A stretch of 64,000 bases of DNA from Rhynchopus euleeides (GCA_963210315.1 OY723314.1:62001-126000); one strand, 5' to 3'; counted from the first letter of the stretch, positions 49,253-62,450 are shown. Numbers and translations: made by a program. Notes: generated by a model not told the origin, from the sequence alone.

Positions 49253-52200
49253 TCAAACCATGAGAGGTGCGGAAAGTAATGGGGCAACCTCGTAGAGGTG
49301 CGGAAAGTATCGGGGCAACCTCGCAGAGGTGCGGAAAATATCGGGGCAACCTCGCAGAGGTGCGGAAAGTATCGGGGCAACCTCGCAGAGGTGCGGAAAA
49401 TATTGGGGCAACCTCGTAGAGGTGCGGAAAGTATCGGGGCAACCTCGCAGAGGTGCGGAAAATAGCGGGGCAACCTCGCAGAGGTGCGGAAAGTATCGGG
49501 GCAACCTCGTAGAGGTGCGGAAAATATCGGGGCAACCTCGCAGAGGTGCGGAAAATATCGGGGCAACCTCGCAGAGGTGCGGAAAGTATCGGGGCAACCT
49601 CGTAGAGGTGCGGAAAATATCGGGGCAACCTCGCAGAGGTGCGGAAAATATCGGGGCAACCTCGCAGAGGTGCGGAAAGTATCGGGGCAACCTCGTAGAG
49701 GTGCGGAAAATATCGGGGCAACCTCGCAGAGGTGCGGAAAGTAATGGGGCAACCTCGTAGAGGTGCGGAAAGTATCGGGGCAACCTCGCAGAGGTGCGGA
49801 AAGTATCGGGGCAACCTCGCAGAGGTGCGGAAAGTAATGGGGCAACCTCGTAGAGGTGCGGAAAATATCGGGGCAACCTCGCAGAGGTGCGGAAAGTAAT
49901 GGGGCAACCTCGTAGAGGTGCGGAAAATATCGGGGCAACCTCGCAGAGGTGCGGAAAGTATCGGGGCAACCTCGCAGAGGTGCGGAAAGTATCGGGGCAA
50001 CCTCGTAGAGGTGCGGAAAATATCGGGGCAACCTCGCAGAGGTGCGGAAAATATCGGAGCAACCTCGTGGAGGTGCGGAAAATATTGGGGCAACCTCGCA
50101 GAGATGCGGAAAATATCGGGGCAACCTCGCAGAGGTGCGGAAAGTATCGGGGCAACCTCGCAGAGCTGCGGAAAGTATTGGGGCAACCTCGCAGAGGTGC
50201 GGAAAATATCGGGGCAACCTCGTAGAGGTGCGGAAAATGTCGGGGCTACCTCGCAGAGGTGCGGAAAGTATCGGGGCAACCTCGCAGAGGTGCGGAAAAT
50301 ATCGGGGCAACCTCGTGGAGGTGCGGAAAATATTGGGGCAACCTCGCAGAGGTGCGGAAAGTATCGGGGCAACCTCGCAGAGGTGCGGAAAGTATCGGGG
50401 CAACCTCGTAGAGGTGCGGAAAATATCGGGGCAACCTCGCAGAGGTGCGGAAAATATCGGGGCAACCTCGCAGAGGTGCGGAAAGTATCGGGGCAACCTC
50501 GCAGAGGTGCGGAAAGTATCGGGGCAACCTCGTAGAGGTGCGGAAAATATCGGGGCAACCTCGCAGAGGTGCGGAAAATATCGGGGCAACCTCGTGGAGG
50601 TGCGGAAAATATTGGGGCAACCTCGCAGAGATGCGGAAAATATCGGCGTAACCTCGCAGTGGTGCGGAAAGTATCGGGGCAACCTCGCAGAGGTGCGGAA
50701 AGTATTGGGGCAACCTCGCAGAGGTGCGGAAAATATCGGGGCAACCTCGTAGAGGTGCGGAAAGTATCGGGGCAACCTCGCAGAGGTGCGGAAAATATCG
50801 GGGCAACCTCGTGGAGGTGCGGAACATATTGGGGCAACCTCGCAGAGGTGCGGAAAGTATCGGGGCAACCTCGCAGAGGTGCGGAAAGTATCGGGGCAAC
50901 CTCGTAGAGGTGCGGAAAATATCGGGGCAACCTCGCAGAGGTGCGGAAAATATCGGGGCAACCTCGTGGAGGTGCGGAAAATATTGGGGCAACCTCGCAG
51001 AGATGCGGAAAATATCTGCGTAACCTCGCAGTGGTGCGGAAAGTATCGGGGCAACCTCGCAGAGGTGCGGAAAGTATTGGGGCAAGCTCGCAGAGGTGCG
51101 GAAAATATCGGGGCAACCTCGCAGAGGTGCGGAAAGTATCGGGGCAACCTCGCAGAGGTGCGGAAAGTATCGGGGCAACCTCGCAGAGGTGCGGAAAGTA
51201 ATGGGGCAACCTCGTAGAGGTGCGGAAAGTATCGGGGCAACCTCGCAGAGGTGCGGAAAATATCGGGGCAACCTCGCAGAGGTGCGGAAAATATCGGGGC
51301 AACCTCGTAGAGGTGCGGAAAGTATCGGGGCAACCTCGTACAGGTGCGGATACTATCGGGGCAACCTCGCAGAGGTGCGGAAAGTATTGGGGCAACCTCG
51401 CAGAGGTGCGCAAAGTAATGGGGCAACCTCGTGGAGGTGCGGAAAATATTGGGGCAACCTCGCAGAGATGCGGAAAATATCGGGGCAACCTCGCAGAGGT
51501 GCGGAAAGTATCGGGGCAACCTCGCAGAGGTGCGGAAAGTATTGGGGCAACCTCGTGGAGGTGCGGAAAATATTGGGGCAACCTCGCAGAGATGCGGAAA
51601 ATATCGGGGCAACCTCGCAGAGGTGCGGAAAGTATCGGGGCAACCTGGCAGAGGTGCGGAAAGTATTGGGGCAACCTCGCAGAGGTGCGGAAAATATCGG
51701 GGCAACCTCGCAGAGGTGCGGAAAGTATCGGGGCAACCTCGTAGAGGTGCGGAAAATATCGGGGCAACCTCGTGGAGGTGCGGAAAATATTGGGGCAACC
51801 TCGCAGAGATGCGGAAAATATCGGCGTAACCTCGCAGTGGTGCGGAAAGTATCGGGGCAACCTCGCAGAGGTGCGGAAAGTATTGGGGCAACCTCGCAGA
51901 GGTGCGCAAAGTAATGGGGCAACCTCGTGGAGGTGCGGAAAATATTGGGGCAACCTCGCAGAGATGCGGAAAATATCGGGGCAACCTCGCAGAGGTGCGG
52001 AAAGTATCGGGGCAACCTCGCAGAGGTGCGGAAAGTATTGGGGCAACCTCGTGGAGGTGCGGAAAATATTGGGGCAACCTCGCAGAGATGCGGAAAATAT
52101 CGGGGCAACCTCGCAGAGGTGCGGAAAGTATCGGGGCAACCTGGCAGAGGTGCGGAAAGTATTGGGGCAACCTCGCAGAGGTGCGGAAAATATCGGGGCA

Positions 52201-54755
52201 ACCTCGCAGAGGTGCGGAAAGTATCGGGGCAACCTCGTAGAGGTGCGGAAAATATCGGGGCAACCTCGCAGAGGTGCGGAAAATATCGGGGCAACCTCGT
52301 GGAGGTGCGGAAAATATTGGGGCAACCTCGCAGAGATGCGGAAAATATCGGCGTAACCTCGCAGTGGTGCGGAAAGTATCGGGGCAACCTCGCAGAGGTG
52401 CGGAAAATATCGGGGCAACCTCGTGGAGGTGCGGAACATATTGGGGCAACCTCGCAGAGGTGTGGAAAGTATCGGGGCAACCTCGCAGAGGTGCGGAAAG
52501 TATTGGGGCAACCTCGTGGAGGTGCGGAAAATATTGGGGCAACCTCGCAGAGATGCGGAAAATATCGGGGCAACCTCGCAGAGGTGCGGAAAGTATCGGG
52601 GCAACCTCGCAGAGGTGCGGAAAATATCGGGGCAACCTCGTAGAGGTGCGGAAAATGTCGGGGCAACCTCGCAGAGGTGCGGAAAGTATCGGGGCAACCT
52701 CGTAGAGGTGCGGAAAGTATCGGGGCAACCTCGCAGGGGTGCGGAAAATGTCGGGGCAACCTCGCAGAGGTGCGGAAAATATCGGGGCAACCTCGCAGAG
52801 GTGCGGAAAGTATCGGGGCAACCTCGTAGAGGTGCGGAAAATATCGGGGCAACCTCGTAGAGGTGCGGAAAGTATCGGGGCAACCTCGCAGAGGTGCGGA
52901 AAATATCGGGGCAACCTCGCAGAGGTGCGGAAAGTATCGGGGCAACCTCGCAGAGGTGCGGAAAATATTGGGGCAACCTCGTGGAGGTGCGGAAAATATT
53001 GGGGCAACCTCGCAGAGATGCGGAAAATATCGGCGTAACCTCGCCGTGGTGCGGAAAGTATCGGGGCAACCTCGCAGAGGTGCGGAAAATATCGGGGCAA
53101 CCTCGCAGAGGTGCGGAAAGTATCGGGGCAACCTCGCAGAGGTGCGGAAAGTATCGGGGCAACCTCGCAGAGGTGCGGAAAGTAATGGGGCAACCTCGTA
53201 GAGGTGCGGAAAGTATCGGGGCAACCTCGCAGAGGTGCGGAAAATATCGGGGCAACCTCGCAGAGGTGCGGAAAATATCGGGGCAACCTCGTAGAGGTGC
53301 GGAAAATATCGGGGCAACCTCGCAGAGGTGCGGATAATATCGGGGCAACCTCGTAGAGGTGCGGAAAGTATCGGGGCAACCTCGCAGAGGTGCGGAAAGT
53401 AATGGGGCAACCTCGTAGAGGTGCGGAAAGTATTGGGGCAACCTCGCAGAGGTGCGGAAAATATCGGGGCAACCTCGCAGAGGTGCGGAAAGTATCGGGG
53501 CAACCTCGCAGAGGTGCGGAAAGTATCGGGGCAACCTCGTAGAGGTGCGGAAACTATCGGGGCAACCTCGCAGAGGTGCGGAAAGTATTGGGGCAACCTC
53601 GCAGAGGTGCGGAAAGTAATGGGGCAACCTCGTGGAGGTGCGGAAAATATTGGGGCAACCTCGCAGAGATGCGGAAAATATCGGGGCAACCTCGCAGAGG
53701 TGCGGAAAGTATCGGGGCAACCTCGCAGAGGTGCGGAAAGTATTGGGGCAACCTCGCAGAGGTGCGGAAAATATCGGGGCAACCTCGTAGAGGTGCGGAA
53801 AATGTCGGGGCAACCTCGCAGAGGTGCGGAAAGTATCGGGGCAACCTCGCAGGGGTGCGGAAAATGTCGGGGCAACCTCGCAGAGGTGCGGAAAATATCG
53901 GGGCAACCTCGCAGGGGTGCGGAAAGTATCGGGGCAACCTCGTAGAGGTGCGGAAAATATCGGGGCAACCTCGTAGAGGTGCGGAAAGTATCGGGGTAAC
54001 CTCGCAGAGGTGCGGAAAATATCGGGGCAACCTCGCAGAGGTGCGGAAAGTATCGGGGCAACCTCGCAGAGGTGCGGAAAATATCGGGGCAACCTCGCAG
54101 AGGTGCGGAAAATATCGGGGCAACCTCGCAGAGGTGCGGAAAGTATCGGGGCAACCTCGTAGAGGTGCGGAAAATATCGGGGCAACCTCGTAGAGGTGCG
54201 GAAAATATCGGGGCAACCTCGCAGAGGTGCGGAAAATATCGGGGCAACCTCGCAGAGGTGCGGAAAGTATCGGGGCAACCTCGTAGAGGTGCGGAAAATA
54301 TCGGGGCAACCTCGTAGAGGTGCGGAAAGTATCGGGGCAACCTCGCAGAGGTGCGGAAAGTAATGGGGCAACCTCGTAGAGGTGCGGTAAGTATCGGGGC
54401 AACCTCGCAGAGGTGCGGAAAATATCGGGGCAACCTCGCAGAGGTGCGGAAAGTATTGGGGCAACCTCGCCGAGGTGCGGAAAATATCGGGGCAACCTCG
54501 TAGAGGTGCGGAAAATGTCGGGGCAACCTCGCAGAGGTGCGGAAAGTATCGGGGCAACCTCGTAGAGGTGCGGAAAGTATCGGGGCAACTTCGCAGGGGT
54601 GCGGAAAATGTCGGGACAACCTCGTAGAGGTGCGGAAAATATCGGGGCAACCTCGCAGAGGTGCGGAAAATATTGGGGCAACCTCGCAGAGGTGCGGAAA
54701 ATATTGGGGTAACCTCGCAGAGGTGCGGAAAATATCCGGGCAACCTCGTAGTAGA
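49253..54755 (+). repeat. 31-bp minisatellite 1, about 177 units
   Basis: The unit contains CCTCGCAGAGGTGCGGAAA followed by GTATCGGGGCAA, period 31 bp, with recurring variants at a few positions (GCAGAGG/GTAGAGG/GTGGAGG; AAAGTAT/AAAATAT/AAAGTAATG; TCGGGG/TTGGGG). Variant units occur in blocks that repeat (for example about 51420-51640 against 51915-52150), which shows larger segmental duplications inside the array. Long open frames exist in all three minus-strand phases because no phase of the unit has a stop. They are not taken as genes. Confidence 0.92.
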
Positions 54756-54900
54756 GGAGGGACCCTTAGCACGGGCTGCTGAAACAATAATTCTGCGAAT
54801 TTCGTATTGTGTTATTTTGACCCACCAGCCCCAAAAGTGGTCCCAAAATGACGATCTGCAACTGGCAGCGACTGTAACACCCCTAGTACATGCCGGGGGC
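54756..54900. other. Junction between minisatellite 1 and the duplicated flank
   Basis: About 145 bp of AT-richer sequence with no repeats or gene. It leads into the block at 54901 that is repeated at 60227. Confidence 0.4.
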
Positions 54901-55164
54901 CTTCGCTCTGTGTCAAACTGTGTCAAATTGTGTCAGTGTGTCACACAGGCGGTTTTTTTCACCTTAGGCGAAATCGGCAAAAACGCCGCCAGGCCTTCGC
55001 TCTGTGTCACTGTGTGTCACTGACACAGAGCGAATGTCCCGTGACACAGGGGTGTTGGGGACAATGCAAAATTTGCGAAAAATCTCGAAAAAAAATTTCT
55101 GGCAGAGGTGAAAAAATTGGGTGCCACACAAAACTGGCTCCAAAGTGACATACTCCCACGTGGT
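54901..55164 (+). repeat. Flanking block of minisatellite 2, first copy
   Basis: About 264 bp, repeated at 60227-60490 exactly 5326 bp downstream with no difference seen. It contains a hairpin: TTCGCTCTGTGTCA at about 55002 pairs with TGACACAGAGCGAA about 12 bp later, plus several GTGTCA-type words. The second copy is followed by the same first units of the 31-bp array. Confidence 0.85.
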
Positions 55165-58100
55165 CCTTACACACTGTGTCATGCCCCCCCAGGCTTCTAA
55201 CACAGTGTGTCATGCCCCCCCAGGCTTCTAGTACACTGTGTCATGCCCCCCCAGGCTTCTAACACAGTGTGTCATGCCCCCCCAGGCTTCCAGCACACTG
55301 TGTCATGCCCCCCCAGGCTTCTAACACTGTGTGTCATGCCCCCCCAGGCTTCTAACACACTGTGTCATGCCCCCCCAGGCTTCTAACACACTGTGTCATG
55401 CCCCCCCAGGCTTCTAACACTGTGTGTCATGCCCCCCCAGGCTTCTAGCACACTGTGTCATGCCCCCCCAGGCTTCCAGCACACTGTGTCATGCCCCCCC
55501 AGGCTTCTAACACACTGTGTCATGCCCCCCCAGGCTTCTAACACACTGTGTCATGCCCCCCCAGGCTTCAAACACACTGTGTCATGCCCCCCCAGGCTTC
55601 TAACACAGTGTGTCATGCCCCCCCAGGCTTCTAACACTGTGTGTCATGCCCCCCCAGGCTTCTAACACACTGTGTCATGCCCCCCCAGGCTTCTAACACA
55701 CTGTGTCATGCCCCCCCAGGCTTCAAACACACTGTGTCATGCCCCCCCAGGCTTCTAGCACACTGTGTCATGCCCCCCCAGGCTTCTAACACACTGTGTC
55801 ATGCCCCCCCAGGCTTCAAACACAGTGTGTCATGCCCCCCCAGGCTTCTAACACTGTGTGTCATGCCCCCCCAGGCTTCTCACACACTGTGTCATGCCCC
55901 CCCAGGCTTCAAACACAGTGTGTCATGCCCCCCCAGGCTTCTAACACAGTGTGTCATGCCCCCCCAGGCTTCCAGCACACTGTGTCATGCCCCCCCAGGC
56001 TTCTAACACTGTGTGTCATGCCCCCCCAGGCTTCTAGCACACTGTGTCATGCCCCCCCAGGCTTCCAGCACACTGTGTCATGCCCCCCCAGGCTTCTAAC
56101 ACACTGTGTCATGCCCCCCCAGGCTTCTAACACACTGTGTCATGCCCCCCCAGGCTTCAAACACAGTGTGTCATGCCCCCCCAGGCTTCTAACACTGTGT
56201 GTCATGCCCCCCCAGGCTTCTAACACACTGTGTCATGCCCCCCCAGGCTTCAAACACAGTGTGTCATGCCCCCCCAGGCTTCTAGCACACTGTGTCATGC
56301 CCCCCCAGGCTTCTAACACACTGTGTCATGCCCCCCCAGGCTTCTAAGACACTGTGTCATGCCCCCCCAGGCTTCTAACACTGTGTGTCATGCCCCCCCA
56401 GGCTTCTAGCACACTGTGTCATGCCCCCCCAGGCTTCCAGCACACTGTGTCATGCCCCCCCAGGCTTCTAACACACTGTGTCATGCCCCCCCAGGCTTCT
56501 AACACTGTGTGTCATGCCCCCCCAGGCTTCCAGCACACTGTGTCATGCCCCCCCAGGCTTCTAACACAGTGTGTCATGCCCCCCCAGGCTTCTAACACTG
56601 TGTGTCATGCCCCCCCAGGCTTCTAACACACTGTGTCATGCCCCCCCAGGCTTCTAACACACTGTGTCATGCCCCCCCAGGCTTCTAGCACACTGTGTCA
56701 TGCCCCCCCAGGCTTCTAACACAGTGTGTCATGCCCCCCCAGGCTTCCAGCACACTGTGTCATGCCCCCCCAGGCTTCTAACACTGTGTGTCATGCCCCC
56801 CCAGGCTTCTAACACAGTGTGTCATGCCCCCCCAGGCTTCTAAGACACTGTGTCATGCCCCCCCAGGCTTCTAACACTGTGTGTCATGCCCCCCCAGGCT
56901 TCTAGCACACTGTGTCATGCCCCCCCAGGCTTCCAGCACACTGTGTCATGCCCCCCCAGGCTTCTAACACACTGTGTCATGCCCCCCCAGGCTTCTAACA
57001 CAGTGTGTCATGCCCCCCCAGGCTTCTAACACTGTGTGTCATGCCCCCCCAGGCTTCTAACACACTGTGTCATGCCCCCCCAGGCTTCTAGCACACTGTG
57101 TCATGCCCCCCCAGGCTTCTAACACACTGTGTCATGCCCCCCCAGGCTTCAAACACAGTGTGTCATGCCCCCCGAGGCTTCTAGCACACTGTGTCATGCC
57201 CCCCCAGGCTTCTAACACAGTGTGTCATGCCCCCCCAGGCTTCGAGCACACTGTGTCATGCCCCCCCAGGCTTCTAACACACTGTGTCATGCCCCCCCAG
57301 GCTTCTAAGACACTGTGTCATGCCCCCCCAGGCTTCTAACACTGTGTGTCATGCCCCCCCAGGCTTCTAGCACACTGTGTCATGCCCCCCCAGGCTTCCA
57401 GCACACTGTGTCATGCCCCCCCAGGCTTCTAACACACTGTGTCATGCCCCCCCAGGCTTCTAACACAGTGTGTCATGCCCCCCCAGGCTTCTAACACTGT
57501 GTGTCATGCCCCCCCAGGCTTCTAACACACTGTGTCATGCCCCCCCAGGCTTCTAGCACACTGTGTCATGCCCCCCCAGGCTTCTAACACACTGTGTCAT
57601 GCCCCCCCAGGCTTCAAACACAGTGTGTCATGCCCCCCGAGGCTTCTAGCACACTGTGTCATGCCCCCCCAGGCTTCTAACACAGTGTGTCATGCCCCCC
57701 CAGGCTTCGAGCACACTGTGTCATGCCCCCCCAGGCTTCTAACACTGTGTGTCATGCCCCCCCAGGCTTCTAACACACTGTGTCATGCCCCCCCAGGCTT
57801 CTAACACACTGTGTCATGCCCCCCCAGGCTTCTAACACTGTGTGTCATGCCCCCCCAGGCTTCCAGCACACTGTGTCATGCCCCCCCAGGCTTCTAACAC
57901 AGTGTGTCATGCCCCCCCAGGCTTCTAACACTGTGTGTCATGCCCTCCCAGGCTTCTAACACAGTGTGTCATGCCCCCCCAGGCTTCCAACACACTGTGT
58001 CATGCCCCCCCAGGCTTCAAACACAGTGTGTCATGCCCCCCCAGGCTTCTAACACTGTGTGTCATGCCCCCCCAGGCTTCCAGCACACTGTGTCATGCCC

Positions 58101-60130
58101 CCCCAGGCTTCTAACACAGTGTGTCATGCCCCCCCAGGCTTCAAACACAGTGTGTCATGCCCCCCCAGGCTTCTAGCACACTGTGTCATGCCCCCCCAGG
58201 CTTCTAACACAGTGTGTCATGCCCCCCCAGGCTTCGAGCACACTGTGTCATGCCCCCCCAGGCTTCTAACACTGTGTGTCATGCCCCCCCAGGCTTCTAA
58301 CACACTGTGTCATGCCCCCCCAGGCTTCTAACACACTGTGTCATGCCCCCCCAGGCTTCTAACACTGTGTGTCATGCCCCCCCAGGCTTCTAACACACTG
58401 TGTCATGCCCCCCCAGGCTTCTAGCACACTGTGTCATGCCCCCCCAGGCTTCTAACACACTGTGTCATGCCCCCCCAGGCTTCAAACACAGTGTGTCATG
58501 CCCCCCCAGGCTTCTAACACAGTGTGTCATGCCCCCCCAGGCTTCTAACACACTGTGTCATGCCCCCCCAGGCTTCTAACACAGTGTGTCATGCCCCCCC
58601 AGGCTTCTAACACTGTGTGTCATGCCCTCCCAGGCTTCTAACACAGTGTGTCATGCCCCCCCAGGCTTCTAACACACTGTGTCATGCCCCCCCAGGCTTC
58701 AAACACAGTGTGTCATGCCCCCCCAGGCTTCTAACACTGTGTGTCATGCCCCCCCAGGCTTCCAGCACACTGTGTCATGCCCCCCCAGGCTTCTAACACA
58801 GTGTGTCATGCCCCCCCAGGCTTCTAACACTGTGTCATGCCCCCCCAGGCTTCTAACACTGTGTGTCATGCCCCCCCAGGCTTCCAGCACACTGTGTCAT
58901 GCCCCCCCAGGCTTCTAACACAGTGTGTCATGCCCCCCCAGGGTTCTAACACTGTGTCATGCCCCCCCAGGCTTCTAACACTGTGTCATGCCCCGCCAGG
59001 CTTCTAACACAGTGTGTCATGCCCCCCCAGGCTTCTAACACACTGTGTCATGCCCCCCCAGGCTTCTAACACACTGTGTCATGCCCCCCCAGGCTTCTAA
59101 CACTGTGTGTCATGCCCCCCCAGGCTTCTAGCACACTGTGTCATGCCCCCCCAGGCTTCTAACACACTGTGTCATGCCCCCCCAGGCTTCAAACACAGTG
59201 TGTCATGCCCCCCCAGGCTTCAAACACAGTGTGTCATGCCCCCCCAGGCTTCTAACACTGTGTGTCATGCCCCCCCAGGCTTCCAGCACACTGTGTCATG
59301 CCCCCCCAGGCTTCTAACACAGTGTGTCATGCCCCCCCAGGCTTCTAACACTGTGTCATGCCCCCCCAGGCTTCTAACACAGTGTGTCATGCCCCCCCAG
59401 GCTTCTAACACACTGTGTCATGCCCCCCCAGGCTTCTAACACACTGTGTCATGCCCCCCCAGGCTTCTAACACTGTGTGTCATGCCCCCCCAGGCTTCTA
59501 ACACACTGTGTCATGCCCCCCCAGGCTTCTAGCACACTGTGTCATGCCCCCCCAGGCTTCTAACACACTGTGTCATGCCCCCCCAGGCTTCAAACACAGT
59601 GTGTCATGCCCCCCCAGGCTTCTAACACAGTGTGTCATGCCCCCCCAGGCTTCTAACACAGTGTGTCATGCCCCCCCAGGCTTCTAACACAGTGTGTCAT
59701 GCCCCCCCAGGCTTCTAACACTGTGTCATGCCCCCCCAGGCTTCTAACACTGTGTGTCATGCCCCCCCAGGCTTCCAGCACACTGTGTCATGCCCCCCCA
59801 GGCTTCTAACACAGTGTGTCATGCCCCCCCAGGCTTCTAACACACTGTGTCATGCCCCCCCAGGCTTCAAACACAGTGTGTCATGCCCCCCCCAGGCTTC
59901 TAGCACACTGTGTCATGCCCCCCCAGGCTTCCAGCACACTGTGTCATGCCCCCCCAGGCTTCTAACACACTGTGTCATGCCCCCCCAGGCTTCTAACACA
60001 CTGTGTCATGCCCCCCCAGGCTTCTAACACTGTGTGTCATGCCCCCCCAGGCTTCTAACACAGTGTGTCATGCCCCCCCAGGCTTCTAACACACTGTGTC
60101 ATGCCCCCCCAGGCTTCAAACACAGTGTGT
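55165..60130 (+). repeat. 31-bp minisatellite 2, first part, about 160 units
   Basis: The unit is CACTGTGTCATG, seven C, then AGGCTTCTAACA, period 31 bp. The main variation is at the join: CACACTG, CACAGTG or CACTGTG before TGTCATG, and CTTCTAA, CTTCAAA, CTTCCAG, CTTCTAG or CTTCGAG at the other end. A few units are shortened to 29 bp (near 58830, 58955, 59350). There is no similarity to minisatellite 1 apart from the period. Frames of MPPQAS-type repeats are by-products. Confidence 0.92.
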
Positions 60131-60490
60131 TAGAAGCCAAAACGGCGCCAAAAAAACGGAAAATGGGAAAACCGGCAAAAGCCGGCTTTTTTTTTTGCAG
60201 AATTTGGAAAGTCACCCACTGGGGGCCTTCGCTCTGTGTCAAACTGTGTCAAATTGTGTCAGTGTGTCACACAGGCGGTTTTTTTCACCTTAGGCGAAAT
60301 CGGCAAAAACGCCGCCAGGCCTTCGCTCTGTGTCACTGTGTGTCACTGACACAGAGCGAATGTCCCGTGACACAGGGGTGTTGGGGACAATGCAAAATTT
60401 GCGAAAAATCTCGAAAAAAAATTTCTGGCAGAGGTGAAAAAATTGGGTGCCACACAAAACTGGCTCCAAAGTGACATACTCCCACGTGGT
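60131..60490 (+). repeat. Unit-free interruption and second copy of the flanking block
   Basis: 60131-60226 is unique sequence with a GCCGGC/AAAAGCCGGCTTTT hairpin. 60227-60490 repeats 54901-55164, including the TTCGCTCTGTGTCA hairpin. The minisatellite resumes at 60491. Confidence 0.85.
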
Positions 60491-61506
60491 CCTTACACAC
60501 TGTGTCATGCCCCCCCAGGCTTCTAACACAGTGTGTCATGCCCCCCCAGGCTTCTAGTACACTGTGTCATGCCCCCCCAGGCTTCTAACACAGTGTGTCA
60601 TGCCCCCCCAGGCTTCCAGCACACTGTGTCATGCCCCCCCAGGCTTCTAACACTGTGTGTCATGCCCCCCCAGGCTTCCAGCACACTGTGTCATGCCCCC
60701 CCAGGCTTCTAACACTGTGTGTCATGCCCCCTCAGGCTTCTAACACAGTGTGTCATGCCCCCCCAGGCTTCTAACACACTGTGTCATGCCCCCCCAGGCT
60801 TCAAACACAGTGTGTCATGCCCCCCCAGGCTTCTAACACTGTGTGTCATGCCCCCCCAGGCTTCCAGCACACTGTGTCATGCCCCCCCAGGCTTCTAACA
60901 CAGTGTGTCATGCCCCCCCAGGCTTCTAACACTGTGTGTCATGCCCCCTCAGGCTTCTAACACAGTGTGTCATGCCCCCCCAGGCTTCTAACACTGTGTG
61001 TCATGCCCCCTCAGGCTTCTAACACAGTGTGTCATGCCCCCCCAGGCTTCTAACACACTGTGTCATGCCCCCCCAGGCTTCAAACACAGTGTGTCATGCC
61101 CCCCCAGGCTTCTAACACTGTGTGTCATGCCCCCCCAGGCTTCCAGCACACTGTGTCATGCCCCCCCAGGCTTCTAACACAGTGTGTCATGCCCCCCCAG
61201 GCTTCAAACACTGTGTGTCATGCCCCCCCAGGCTTCTAACACAGTGTGTCATGCCCCCCCAGGCTTCTAACACACTGTGTCATGCCCCCCCAGGCTTCTA
61301 ACACACTGTGTCATGCCCCCCCAGGCTTCTAGCACACTGTGTCATGCCCCCCCAGGCTTCTAACACAGTGTGTCATGCCCCCCCAGGCTTCTAACACATT
61401 GTGTCATGCCCCCCCAGGCTTCAAACACAGTGTGTCATGCCCCCCCAGGCTTCCAGCACACTGTGTCATGCCCCCCCAGGCTTCTAACACACTGTGTCAT
61501 GCCCCC
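60491..61506 (+). repeat. 31-bp minisatellite 2, second part, about 33 units
   Basis: This has the same unit as 55165-60130, and the first four or so units have the same order of variants as the start of the first part, including the rare CTTCTAGTACACTG unit. It ends abruptly at 61506 in unrelated sequence. Confidence 0.92.
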
Positions 61507-62440
61507 AGGCCGCCTTCCTCCCCCACTCCATCGCAGTCACTTAGTGGCTTTTCGGCGATCGCAGTGCTCCGTCCCTCCCGCTGCAACCAAGTGAGGCTTC
61601 CGTCCCGTTGCCCGTCACCACCTCGAGGGAGGTATCCCGGGGTTTCGGCAGCGTCGTCCGGCCCGCCGTCGCCTCACGCCGCCGACCTCCGCCAGTTCCG
61701 CCACTCAGGAAGCTTTGACACCCGCGCCCTCGTCACACACATCTCTACCGCGCCCCTGCGCTGTGCTCCTCCGTCTCGTTCGCACCCCCTTTACCCTTCA
61801 CGCCCGTGCAGCTTCTCGCCTCGAGATGCAGCAGACACCCGTGAGCAGAGAAGGGAGTGTAGCAGTCCCCCGGTTCGCCCCCGGGTACCAAAGTAAGCCC
61901 GTGCAGCCCTGTCACCAGCTTTCCGGCGTAGTCGTCGCCGGTGTCCGCTGAGGTTCCACAGGAACGGCCGGCAGACAACTTCGTGACAGGCAGCCGCCCT
62001 CGTTCCTGTGCCAGAAGTCAACAAACGCGTCGGTGATCAGCTCCCGCTCCGCGGCAGCCCTTTCGGTGACCTCGAAGGTGTGCACCAGTTCCGACTGCGC
62101 CTCGCGTTGCAGCTGCCCGCCCAACTTCTTCCCCTCCCGTCGCCCAGTCAGTGGTCGATCGCCTCCCTCTCGCGTGCCGCCAGCTTTGGGCCACACCCCG
62201 CTCGGCCCGCCTCGGCAGTTGTTGTCCCCAGTACGCGCGCCTCCCGGGTCGGGTTCGCGCCCACCCCCGCACGGGCGGCTCTCCGTGGGGGAGAGGCCCA
62301 CCCTTTACCAGCCCCCTTGCGCATCGTTTTTTGAGCGCACGGGAACGCGCAGCACCCCCTGGCCATCGGCCAGTCGTCACCCCCCCGGCGCCCCACCGCC
62401 CCCCGCGTCCAGCGCAGGACAGCACATCCCCTGCTGACAC
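61507..62440. other. GC-rich region without a supported gene
   Basis: A minus-strand frame at 61912-62301 (129 residues) contains a stretch that reads like real protein (about 61950-62130: QREAQSELVHTFEVTERAAA, then ERELITDAFVDFWHRNEGG). It could be a worn fragment of a gag-like or host protein. It has no start context or partner, so I leave it as unassigned. Confidence 0.3.
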
Positions 62441-62450
62441 TTTTGCGCGG

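Noticed and set aside
49242..54926. 1894-residue minus-strand protein (and 1420- and 1144-residue frames) of 31-residue repeats
   Set aside because: The frames overlap in three phases over the same 31-bp minisatellite, and none has a domain outside the repeat.
55393..61896. Series of proteins of MPPQAS/CHAPPGF repeats
   Set aside because: By-product of minisatellite 2. Starts and stops follow unit variants.
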